From: an uncultured Campylobacter sp.
GTDB taxonomy: Bacteria; Campylobacterota; Campylobacteria; Campylobacterales; Campylobacteraceae
Assembly: GCF_938045465.1 (NCBI RefSeq)
Contig: NZ_CALIBF010000110.1
Coordinates: 1-8,409, forward strand
Direction of reading: 5' to 3'
Length of the DNA stretch: 8,409 nucleotides
Position numbers and translations under genes: made by a program. The notes beneath the pieces were generated by a model. That model worked only from the letters and a program-made list of their open reading frames with translations. It was not told the DNA's origin and did not search any database. Positions 1-5,609 of the stretch are shown piece by piece (positions within the stretch are counted from its first letter, which is position 1; every line of letters begins with the position of its first letter).

Positions 1-906
1 GTGGTCAAACGGATTAATATTTTTTTCAATTCCTTCAGGGTTAATATACTCTATCATTTCAATCCCAAGCTCCTTTGCTCTTCTGTCACGAAAATTTATC
101 ATTTCCTTAAAAATATCTTCGTCAAAATTTACCATAGACGGAATTATTATATATTCTAATCCTTTGTAATAAAATTTAAGATTGTTTATCGCATACATCC
201 AGCCTTTTTTGACCGATTTTGCCGTATTTTTTGACATAGGAAGACGGTTTATGGATTGCTCTTTAAATTTGTCATCATAATTATCCATAGTAAAAAACTT
301 GACATTCGGATCATACCCGCAAGGTTCTTTTTCTTGGGTAACAATATCTATCTGCTCCTTTAAAAAAGCGTTTCCTTTTTTGTCCTCCATATGAGGCTTT
401 ACAAATTCATTAAGATAATTTTGCAAAACTTCCGGCATAAGCTCATAAAAACTTTTGTCATTTATAAGTAAAATCAGAAAATAATCGCCTTGCTTAAAGT
501 CCTTTAACCCAAGCTCATCATTTTTGTAGTTATCTATATAATCAAAAACAATCTTTGCTAAACTATGATTTTGTGGATTTGAATAGATTAAAATGGAATT
601 TTGTAAGGTATGCAAAATAGCTTGGAATTTTTTATATAAATCTTTTTCATTTTGATACTCGTAGTTTGGGTATAAATAATATGAATTACTAGTTCCACCT
701 ATCTTTTTTGTAAAAAATGTTTTTATGGTGTCTAATGAAGTTCGTGATAGTCTTGGAGTACTAAGAAGCCTCCCGTTCTCAATTTTAAAATCAATAGCCA
801 AAGTTATATGGTCACTATCCTTAAAATTGGAACTTTTAATCATAGCCTTAACATCGTCGTCACTTAGCAGGCTGCCAATTTTATAGAGTTTATGAGCTAA
901 TCCCAT
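1..906 (-). CDS. cas8b: Cas8b (Csh1/TM1802-type) large subunit of type I-B Cascade, partial (C-terminus beyond the window)
   Basis: This frame is open from an ATG at 904-906 to the left edge, giving 302 N-terminal residues. I recognise it by pattern as the TM1802/Csh1 (Cas8b) family: an N-terminal part with an alternating helical and basic character (MGLAHKLYKIGSLLSDDD), then around residues 196-260 the family's mid-region, with CGYDPNVKFFTMDN, a Leu-Pro followed by a helix (NRLPMSKNTAKSVKKGW), and then NNLKFYYKGLEYIIIP. In the family the protein recognises the PAM and holds the crRNA/target duplex in Cascade. Family members usually carry Cys pairs just before and within the mid-region; here Cys196 is the only cysteine in the visible part, so the zinc knuckle seems lost. 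The ribosome-binding site is weak (AAGG, 12 nt upstream of ATG). The gene follows cas6 and a CreTA-like locus, which supports the call. Codon use is clearly more AT-rich than in glyS or cca. Family assignment is by memory of patterns, without a search. Confidence 0.78.
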   Translation of the reverse strand, partial: MGLAHKLYKIGSLLSDDDVKAMIKSSNFKDSDHITLAIDFKIENGRLLSTPRLSRTSLDTIKTFFTKKIGGTSNSYYLYPNYEYQNEKDLYKKFQAILHTLQNSILIYSNPQNHSLAKIVFDYIDNYKNDELGLKDFKQGDYFLILLINDKSFYELMPEVLQNYLNEFVKPHMEDKKGNAFLKEQIDIVTQEKEPCGYDPNVKFFTMDNYDDKFKEQSINRLPMSKNTAKSVKKGWMYAINNLKFYYKGLEYIIIPSMVNFDEDIFKEMINFRDRRAKELGIEMIEYINPEGIEKNINPFDH

Positions 907-1064
907 ATTTTATTTTTACCTTAAGTATTTTAGTTGATTTTATGACCATTTTACTTAAATATTTCTAAAATTATTCTAGATTTGAAATCAGAATAAGATT
1001 AAGGCATTAAGAGGCATATTTTATTGTGATTCAAAAACTAATTGCAATAAATACTGAACTCTAT
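907..1064 (-). other. Intergenic spacer between the mini-ORF and cas8b
   Basis: This AT-rich stretch carries no ORF of note. Read on the minus strand it has several loose -10-like hexamers (TAGAAT near 972-977, TAAAAT copies closer to cas8b) but no convincing -35 partner. Distal cas8b transcription may come either from here or by read-through from the mini-ORF promoter or cas6. I see no strong terminator. Confidence 0.4.
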
Positions 1065-1175
1065 CTACCCAAAATTTATGTCAAATATTTTAACATCTAC
1101 GATAGGGCTAAAAAATATACACAAAATGCACAATATGTATTTTCCCATGCGATTAAGAACTTTTTTAGTTTTCAA
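1065..1175 (-). CDS. 36-aa basic/hydrophobic mini-protein, candidate CreT-like toxin
   Basis: This short ORF starts with TTG (1173-1175) and ends in TAG (1065-1067). The start is set by a perfect AAGGAG (1182-1187) six nt upstream. The product begins with a Lys/Arg-rich stretch (MKTKKVLNRMGK), continues as a hydrophobic segment of about 14 residues (YILCILCIFFSPIV, residues 13-26) and ends in a short polar tail (DVKIFDINFG). That is the shape of small membrane-acting toxins of type I TA systems. It lies between cas6 and cas8b behind a near-consensus promoter that is matched by the seed of a divergent crRNA-like RNA, so I read it as the toxin partner (creT position) of a CreTA-like pair. Known CreT elements vary: some act as RNAs that sequester a rare tRNA through early rare codons, others appear to encode small toxic peptides. 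This one has two AUA codons in its first 20, so a tRNA-based mode cannot be excluded. I recognise no homologue. Confidence 0.6.
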   Translation of the reverse strand: MKTKKVLNRMGKYILCILCIFFSPIVDVKIFDINFG

Positions 1176-1181
1176 ATGTAA

Positions 1182-1187
1182 CTCCTT
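1182..1187 (-). promoter_or_regulatory. Ribosome-binding site AAGGAG of the 36-aa ORF
   Basis: Read on the minus strand this is AAGGAG, followed by TTACAT and then TTG. It is among the best Shine-Dalgarno matches in the window, and it decides the TTG start of an ORF that would otherwise look too short to call. Its upstream CC complement on the plus strand (TCC at 1183-1185) also forms the presumed PAM of the CreA-like target. Confidence 0.65.
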
Positions 1188-1217
1188 ATTGTTTTACCTT
1201 ATTATAGCACAAAACCA
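1183..1217 (+). promoter_or_regulatory. Predicted Cascade operator: TCC PAM plus 11-nt seed match over the mini-ORF promoter
   Basis: On the plus strand TCC (1183-1185) is followed by TTATTGTTTTA (1186-1196), identical to 1324-1334, the first 11 positions of the spacer-like part of the nearby crRNA-like RNA. Beyond position 11 identity collapses (positions 12-16 all differ), so binding without cleavage is expected. A 32-nt protospacer from 1186 covers the predicted start site (about 1194) and the -10 box (1201-1206) of the mini-ORF promoter, the right place for transcription repression. The TCC is compatible with the CC-containing PAMs known for some type I-B systems; the PAM of this system is unknown. 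Confidence 0.55.
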
Positions 1218-1229
1218 AATAGATTTCAA
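1201..1229 (-). promoter_or_regulatory. Near-consensus sigma-70 promoter of the 36-aa ORF
   Basis: On the minus strand there is TTGAAA (1224-1229), a 17-bp spacer, and TATAAT (1201-1206) directly preceded by TGC (1207-1209), an extended -10. Campylobacter promoters commonly lack a clear -35, so this is an unusually strong arrangement. Transcription would start near 1194, leaving a ~19-nt leader with AAGGAG. A strong promoter kept under repression is what a guarded toxin needs. Confidence 0.65.
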
Positions 1230-1279
1230 GTTATATTGATTTAAGGGTTAACTTCCTTTTATTTTGGTAAAAATTGTAC

Positions 1280-1285
1280 TATAAT
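1280..1285 (+). promoter_or_regulatory. -10 box TATAAT of the crRNA-like RNA
   Basis: A perfect TATAAT on the plus strand, preceded by T-rich DNA (CTTTTATTTTGG at 1256-1267) but no good -35 hexamer, as is usual in Campylobacter. It would start a transcript at about 1292. It faces away from the mini-ORF promoter, and the two -10 boxes are about 73 bp apart. Confidence 0.55.
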
Positions 1286-1291
1286 GCAGAT

Positions 1292-1356
1292 CAAAGAATA
1301 AGGTTTCCCGCTGGGATTTAAAATTATTGTTTTAAAGGTTGTGACCTTATTCTTTT
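1292..1356 (+). ncRNA. CreA-like crRNA-mimic small RNA (single repeat-like unit plus seed-matched spacer)
   Basis: The predicted ~65-nt RNA starts after TATAAT and ends in a U-rich run (TTCTTTTT, 1351-1357). It contains GTTT, then a CCC-GCT-GGG hairpin (1307-1315), then ATTTAAAA (1316-1323), which is exactly 8 nt, the size of the 5' handle left by Cas6 in type I-B. The handle resembles known I-B ends such as ATTTAAAT or ATTGAAAC. From 1324 the spacer-like part begins with TTATTGTTTTA, which matches the divergent mini-ORF promoter next to TCC. A 5-bp hairpin, AAGGT-TGTG-ACCTT (1335-1348), precedes the U-run and may terminate it. An additional perfect 12-bp pairing joins 1293-1304 with 1344-1355. 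The 3' end overlaps the last codons of cas6 in antisense. Only one repeat-like unit is visible, so this is not an array. In described CreTA pairs the antitoxin RNA needs Cas6 and Cascade, and both cas6 and cas8b flank it here. Confidence 0.58.
1303..1323 (+). repeat. Lone CRISPR-repeat-like element (hairpin plus 8-nt handle)
   Basis: GTTT opens the element, CCC-GCT-GGG forms a short stem with a three-base loop (one more T-A pair is possible at the base), and ATTTAAAA follows the stem. If Cas6 cuts 3' of the last G, the product begins with an 8-nt handle and the next base is the first seed base, so boundary, handle length and PAM all agree without adjustment. At about 21 nt it is shorter than ordinary 29-30-nt repeats, as expected for a degenerate repeat in CreA RNAs. 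The repeat of the host array is not in the window, so similarity to it is untested. Confidence 0.5.
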
Positions 1357-2033
1357 TGCTTTACAACCTCCAAAACCCCTACTCCGTAGTTCATACACCC
1401 ACTTCCAGCGCCCGTGCCAAGGATCAAATTGATTAGTTCTGCATTAGCTACAATTTTCCATCTTGCCTGCCACACATATACCGGCTTGCGATTGTTGCCG
1501 TAATAGAATTTCACAGACTCACCCAGCTTTTGCCACAATAAATTTAATTCCATTTCGCCATTATATTTTCGCCCCATAATCGTTTCAAATCGCTGTAAAA
1601 TATTCGTCCTCATCATCTCTAAATGCCTGCTATCTTGCGGCTGCAAATAGACTTTATGCCCCAAAAGCCCGCTTACTGCGCACGCCACGTAGCCTTGCAC
1701 AATAGCTTCGTTCTCGCAAATTTTATGATTTTTCGCTTCGACGGTAGTTTGCGTAAATAGAATTTCACCCAAGCTTAACCCGTCTTTTAGCACTGCTAGC
1801 GCGATTTTACGTTCAAACTCCGGCTCGCATGAAGCAAATCGCACGCGCAAGTCCTCTCCTCGCAAGATAAAATCAAACACCGTGCGTTTAAAAATTTTAC
1901 CGCTTGATTCGTGCCTATATCCTACGTGCTCTGAAGCCGGCAAGTAGCGATAAAGAAAGCCCTGAATCAGCTGCGAGAGAGATTTTGTGATTTTTAGATT
2001 TTTAGTTGGTAATTTTGCGTTGATGATTAGCAT
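1347..2033 (-). CDS. cas6: Cas6 family CRISPR endoribonuclease
   Basis: The 228-residue product has the layout of Cas6, a double ferredoxin-fold ribonuclease that cuts pre-crRNA at the base of the repeat stem. The C-terminal glycine-rich loop is clear at residues 206-219 (GTGAGSGCMNYGVG, family form GxGxxxxxGxG), followed by a short hydrophobic strand. Near the N-terminus YRHESSGKIFKR (residues 39-50) holds His41 with Lys46 and Lys49 downstream, plus Tyr28/Tyr30, a plausible catalytic set by analogy with archaeal Cas6. I chose ATG at 2031-2033 because AAAGGAG lies five nt upstream; the longer frame to 2066 would start inside the glyS terminator hairpin. It follows glyS and precedes the CreTA-like locus and cas8b, the usual first gene of a I-B operon. 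Besides array transcripts, it would be needed to mature the CreA-like RNA. Its own promoter is unclear. Confidence 0.85.
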   Translation of the reverse strand: MLIINAKLPTKNLKITKSLSQLIQGFLYRYLPASEHVGYRHESSGKIFKRTVFDFILRGEDLRVRFASCEPEFERKIALAVLKDGLSLGEILFTQTTVEAKNHKICENEAIVQGYVACAVSGLLGHKVYLQPQDSRHLEMMRTNILQRFETIMGRKYNGEMELNLLWQKLGESVKFYYGNNRKPVYVWQARWKIVANAELINLILGTGAGSGCMNYGVGVLEVVKQKE

Positions 2034-2057
2034 TTGCACTCCTTTGCGCGGTAAAAT

Positions 2058-2089
2058 TTTGCCCAAGGTTCGTGTAAACCTTGGGCAAA
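2058..2089 (-). terminator. Stem-loop terminator after glyS
   Basis: GCCCAAGGTT (2061-2070) and AACCTTGGGC (2077-2086) pair around a six-base loop; three flanking T-A pairs extend the stem to 13 bp. In the glyS direction the stem is followed by ATTTTAC, a short U-run, so termination may be partial and could allow some read-through into cas6. The A/T flanks on both sides make it potentially bidirectional. Confidence 0.7.
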
Positions 2090-2105
2090 CGAGCTATAAG
2101 TGAAA

Positions 2106-4133
2106 TTAAAATCCTATCTCTTTGATATCGGCAAACTGCAAAAACGCGCGATAAATTTGCCCGATATTTGCGATACGATTTGCGCGTATCTTGACATCCT
2201 GGACGTTTATCATTACGTTATCGAAAAAATCATCAATCACGCCTTTAAGCCCAAATAGCGAGCGCAGATACCCACTCACGTCGTTTTCGTTGAGCTTAAC
2301 CGCCCTGAACGCCGCATTTAGCGCACGCTCAGCATCGTGTTCGAATAGGTTTTCGTCCACCGCGCCTATTTTTTCGTCCTTGATGATATTGGCTAGGCGC
2401 TTAAAGGTCGCAAAATTTTCTGCAAAATCCGCTGCTGCTGCGATCTCGCCCAGCGCCTTTATGGCCTTGCTTAGTAGTAATAGATCGTTTTCGCCGCTTG
2501 CGATGCACGCCTTGATCACGGACGGATTTATCTCGTCAAAAATTCCGTATAACCTATCTTTTATAAAATCCAGCAGCTTAGAAATGTCAAATTTCTTATA
2601 ATTTGGCGCTAGCTTCTGCGCCAGCGCATTCGCATCAAAGCTCAATCCTTGATTTAGTAAAATTTTAATTAGCCCAGTAGCTGCGCGGCGAAGCGCATAC
2701 GGATCTTTATTGCCGCTTGGAACTTTATTGATGCTAAAAAGCCCCAGGAGCGTTTCAAATTTCATCGCTATAGCGATTACGCTACTAAATACACCGCTTG
2801 GCAGCTCGCTATCCTCGCCGCTAGGCAGATATTGCTCGCGTATCGCGCGGCATACATGATCTGCCAGTCCAGCGTGTGCGGCATAGTAACTACCCATAAT
2901 GCCTTGAAGCTCGCTAAATTCGCCCACCATAGTGCTGCTAAGATCTACTTTACTAAACATTACGGCATTTTCCACATCCAGCGCGAAGTCCTTTTTGCCG
3001 ATCTCCACCTCGATCTGCGTAGCATAATCCGCGCTCAATACCCTTGCTACGGCTAGCTCGCGCACTTGCTTATCATAAACCGAGCCAAGAGCTTGCATAT
3101 AGGAAATTTGCTTAAGTTTTTCAGGGCTAAATTCCGCTTGCAAATCGCTTTTCCAAAAAAACATAGCATCGCTTAGGCGCGCGCGTAAAACTTTTTCATT
3201 GCCGCGCACCACTAGCTCGTCATCATCGGTGATCGCATTACTAACGACAACGAAGTGATTGCTTAAGTTTTTACCCTCGAAAACGGGAAAATAGCGCTGA
3301 TTCTCCTTCATCGAAGTGATGATGGCCTCTTTTGGCACGCTTAAAAAATCTCGCTCAAAGCTGCCTAACAGCGCCGTCGGATACTCGGTAATCGCCGTTA
3401 CTTCATCTAGCAACGCAGGATCGACCTCGATCTTAAAGCCATGCTTTTTCTCGAGCTTTGCAAACTCGCTTAGAATTTTATCTTTTCTTTTTTGCTCGCT
3501 TAAAATTACGCCGTTACGCTCCAGCAGTGCAAAATAATCTGCGGCGTCTTTAAATTTAATCGCTTCATAGCCAAATTTTCGGTGCGGAAAAAATGCAGCC
3601 GCGCTTCGCACGCCATAAATTTCAAAATCTACGTTCTCTCCGCCCAAAACGCAGGCTATGCTTCTTATCGGACGGATAAACTCAAACTCACCGCTACCCC
3701 AGCGCATCGCGCGTCCAAAATTTAGCGATCGTAAAAACTCCTCTATCATTTCGCCTAGGATTTCACGACTATCACGCCCTTTTTGCACCGCAGCGTGGTA
3801 GAGCACCTCTTTGCCGCCTATCTGCCGAAATTCCAGCTCACTTTCGCTTATGCCGCATTTTTTAGCAAAACTTAGCGCTGCAGGGCTCCACGCGCCGTCT
3901 TTGAGTGCGACGGATTTTGGTGCGCCCGTGCTTACGATCTGCGCATCATCGCCGCGTTGCGGAAAATCCTCGTGAAATAGCACGAATCTACGCGGGCTAA
4001 ATTCGAAGCGAAAGTCACTATTTATACGGTTAGCCTCAAGTACCGCGCGCCATTTTGGCGCGATATTCGCACGCTCTTTTAAAAACGGGATCGCAGGCAG
4101 CTCCTCGACCCCAATCTCAATGAGTAGTTCCAT
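2106..4133 (-). CDS. glyS: Glycyl-tRNA synthetase beta subunit
   Basis: The 675-residue product is a full-length beta subunit of the bacterial alpha/beta-type glycyl-tRNA synthetase, which charges tRNA-Gly with the alpha subunit GlyQ in the cytoplasm. Visible hallmarks are the N-terminal LLIEIGVEELPA (residues 3-14), MKENQRYFPVF (275-285), GNEKVLRARLSDAMFF (311-326), STMVGEFSELQGIMGSYYA (400-418) and KDPYALRRAATGLI (476-489). The C-terminal third fits the helical HD-like and tRNA-binding region of the family. The start is ATG at 4131-4133 with AAGGA five nt upstream; it lies inside the 3' end of the small membrane-protein gene (17-nt overlap), suggesting coupled translation. glyQ is not in the window, as expected in Campylobacterota where the two are often apart. 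A stem-loop 17 nt after the stop closes the cluster. Confidence 0.97.
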   Translation of the reverse strand: MELLIEIGVEELPAIPFLKERANIAPKWRAVLEANRINSDFRFEFSPRRFVLFHEDFPQRGDDAQIVSTGAPKSVALKDGAWSPAALSFAKKCGISESELEFRQIGGKEVLYHAAVQKGRDSREILGEMIEEFLRSLNFGRAMRWGSGEFEFIRPIRSIACVLGGENVDFEIYGVRSAAAFFPHRKFGYEAIKFKDAADYFALLERNGVILSEQKRKDKILSEFAKLEKKHGFKIEVDPALLDEVTAITEYPTALLGSFERDFLSVPKEAIITSMKENQRYFPVFEGKNLSNHFVVVSNAITDDDELVVRGNEKVLRARLSDAMFFWKSDLQAEFSPEKLKQISYMQALGSVYDKQVRELAVARVLSADYATQIEVEIGKKDFALDVENAVMFSKVDLSSTMVGEFSELQGIMGSYYAAHAGLADHVCRAIREQYLPSGEDSELPSGVFSSVIAIAMKFETLLGLFSINKVPSGNKDPYALRRAATGLIKILLNQGLSFDANALAQKLAPNYKKFDISKLLDFIKDRLYGIFDEINPSVIKACIASGENDLLLLSKAIKALGEIAAAADFAENFATFKRLANIIKDEKIGAVDENLFEHDAERALNAAFRAVKLNENDVSGYLRSLFGLKGVIDDFFDNVMINVQDVKIRANRIANIGQIYRAFLQFADIKEIGF

Positions 4134-4251
4134 CTTTATCCTTTTTTCGTTGATTTCGTTTTTCGTTTTTCTCCATCATTTCGCGGTTAAATCCTACGAT
4201 CATAAATATCATAAAAAGCACGAAAAGTGCGGTTATAACGGCGTGTATCAT
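4117..4251 (-). CDS. 44-aa single-pass membrane protein of unknown function
   Basis: A short ORF starting with ATG at 4249-4251 and ending in TGA at 4117-4119. The product has an N-terminal hydrophobic helix (residues 3-21, including VITALFVLFMIFMIVG) and then a strongly charged tail (MMEKNEKRNQRKKDKDGTTH), the form of a small inner-membrane protein with a basic cytosolic tail. Its start overlaps the nuclease stop as ATGA, and its stop overlaps the glyS start by 17 nt, so it is framed on both sides by coupled genes. AAAGGA lies about 11 nt upstream of its ATG. I recognise no family. The double overlap and membrane-helix composition make a chance ORF unlikely. Confidence 0.72.
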   Translation of the reverse strand: MIHAVITALFVLFMIFMIVGFNREMMEKNEKRNQRKKDKDGTTH

Positions 4252-5609
4252 TCTACTATAAATTCCTTTTGCCCTTTATAAATCGTAAAATAGGCATTTT
4301 TAAATTCTAAATTTTTGCCGTTTTGCACAGGAGCGCTTTTGCGAAAAATTCTAAACTCGCCCGCGCTTTTTAGATAAATTATGCCGTCTTTAACGTCACC
4401 TTTAATCGCGCTTATCACATCTCCTGCGCGCAGCTGCCGCACCGATGCGCTAGGCAAAACGTATGGTGCGATAGAGCCTACGTTGCCGCTTCTAGATACG
4501 ATCTCATAATCGTCGATCTCAAAGCTTTGTTTGTAAAATTTCGTCTTTTTTACTAGCAGATCGAGTTTATCGCCTAGCTGCAGCCCGCTGCCGCCATAGA
4601 CAAAAACTCCGCTTCCATCTTGAGAAATCGCAAAGCCGTGGCGGTTTGCAAAGCTCACGACTGCGCCTTTTATCAGCACAGGCTCGCTTATAATGCGCCC
4701 GTAAAGCTCCTCTATCGTGACGGCCTTTGCGGAACTAGCGGTATTTTTAGCTAAAAATTCTTGCTTTTTCGGCATAGATTTGAAAGCGCCTTCGTCCGTC
4801 AGAATGAAGCTAATCGGGAAATGATCGGAAGTGAGAGAGGATTTGGCAACAGCGAAGCTGTCCTTTTTATATCCCGGCTCGCTACTAAAAAAATCGTCGC
4901 TCAGTAAGATATGATCGAGCACCGCGCCACTTTCATGAGACTCACAAGAGCTAAAATGCTTTAACTGCGAGCAGGGATGCAGCGCCCACAAATCGCTAAA
5001 TCCATCGCGCTCGATAAGCTCGTTTAGCAAAGAATTTCGCCCGAAATTCGTATTAAAATCTCCCGCTACGATAGCGCGTTGGTGCCCTTGCAAAACCTCG
5101 CGTAAAAAGGCGAAATTGCGCTTGCGCTCGCTAAGCGGATTGCGTGCAGAGAGCATATGCACGACATAAAAGCTAAAATCAGTGCCGCCAAGCGCAAAAT
5201 CAGCGCGCAAAATATCTCGTGTTTTAAGCTCTGTCGGGCGGTAAGTTTTTTGAAATTTTATCGGTATGCGCGACATCACCGCCACGCCCGCAGGTGCAGT
5301 CTGCGCGCGCGAAAAAGCGTAGAATTTATAGCCCGTCTTCTGCGCAAGTGCTTTTAGCACGGCTTCGTTTTCGATCTCTTGCAGCCCCAAAATATCGGCA
5401 TTAAGCGCGCTTATCTCGTCTGCTATCTCTTGCAGCTTACGCTCGTATTTTTGCTCGCTCCATGAGCCGCGCCCGATCTCAAAATCCGCGTACTCCGTGC
5501 CGTCGTTTACGCCGTCGAATAAATTTTGTACGTTAAACGATGCGATCTTCAGCTCCGCCGCACTCGCGCCGCAGAAAAACATCGCAAAAAGTAGCGCTAA
5601 AACTCGCAA
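4248..5609 (-). CDS. Secreted endonuclease/exonuclease/phosphatase-family protein with C-terminal OB-like domain
   Basis: The 453-residue product starts with a typical signal peptide (MRVLALLFAMFFCGASA, cleavage near residue 18), so it should act in the periplasm or outside. Residues 19-272 form an EEP (DNase I-like) fold: SFNVQNLF with Asn26, LQEIEN with Glu78, VVHMLS with His151, GDFN with Asp184/Asn186, LDHIL with Asp232 and SDHFP with Asp262/His263, so all main metal and catalytic positions are present. Residues ~290-450 look like a beta-rich OB-like domain (LIKGAVVSFANRHGFAISQD), as in secreted nucleases that bind DNA. Substrate is uncertain: extracellular DNA, or phosphoester lipids as in relatives of the fold. 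The start is TTG at 5607-5609 with AGGAG six nt upstream, inside the trmL 3' end (13-nt overlap). The stop overlaps the next ORF as ATGA. Confidence 0.88.
   Translation of the reverse strand: MRVLALLFAMFFCGASAAELKIASFNVQNLFDGVNDGTEYADFEIGRGSWSEQKYERKLQEIADEISALNADILGLQEIENEAVLKALAQKTGYKFYAFSRAQTAPAGVAVMSRIPIKFQKTYRPTELKTRDILRADFALGGTDFSFYVVHMLSARNPLSERKRNFAFLREVLQGHQRAIVAGDFNTNFGRNSLLNELIERDGFSDLWALHPCSQLKHFSSCESHESGAVLDHILLSDDFFSSEPGYKKDSFAVAKSSLTSDHFPISFILTDEGAFKSMPKKQEFLAKNTASSAKAVTIEELYGRIISEPVLIKGAVVSFANRHGFAISQDGSGVFVYGGSGLQLGDKLDLLVKKTKFYKQSFEIDDYEIVSRSGNVGSIAPYVLPSASVRQLRAGDVISAIKGDVKDGIIYLKSAGEFRIFRKSAPVQNGKNLEFKNAYFTIYKGQKEFIVE

Noticed and set aside
907..1346. A CRISPR array in the cas6-cas8b gap
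   Set aside because: Only one repeat-like unit is visible; no second copy of the hairpin or handle at regular spacing was found.
1186..1351. Ordinary antisense type I toxin-antitoxin pairing between the small RNA and the mini-ORF leader
   Set aside because: There is extended complementarity to the leader and promoter DNA (TTATTGTTTTA plus ACCTTATT), but the second part (1196-1203) lies upstream of the predicted mRNA start, so only about 8-9 nt could pair in RNA. A DNA-level seed with handle and PAM fits better; I keep pairing as a minor alternative.
1293..1355. Transcription terminator for cas6 on the minus strand
   Set aside because: The 12-bp pairing is symmetric, but on the minus strand it is followed by GATCTGC without a U-run and has a 39-nt loop. 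The U-run exists only on the plus strand.
2034..2066. Eleven-residue upstream extension of Cas6
   Set aside because: The extension would start inside the glyS stem-loop and lacks a ribosome-binding site, while the ATG at 2031-2033 has AAAGGAG five nt upstream and begins with the typical beta-strand.
2191..3537. Plus-strand ORFs of 73-136 residues inside glyS
   Set aside because: They are antisense shadows of an unmistakable glyS frame, rich in Ser/Leu/Ala, with no family features.
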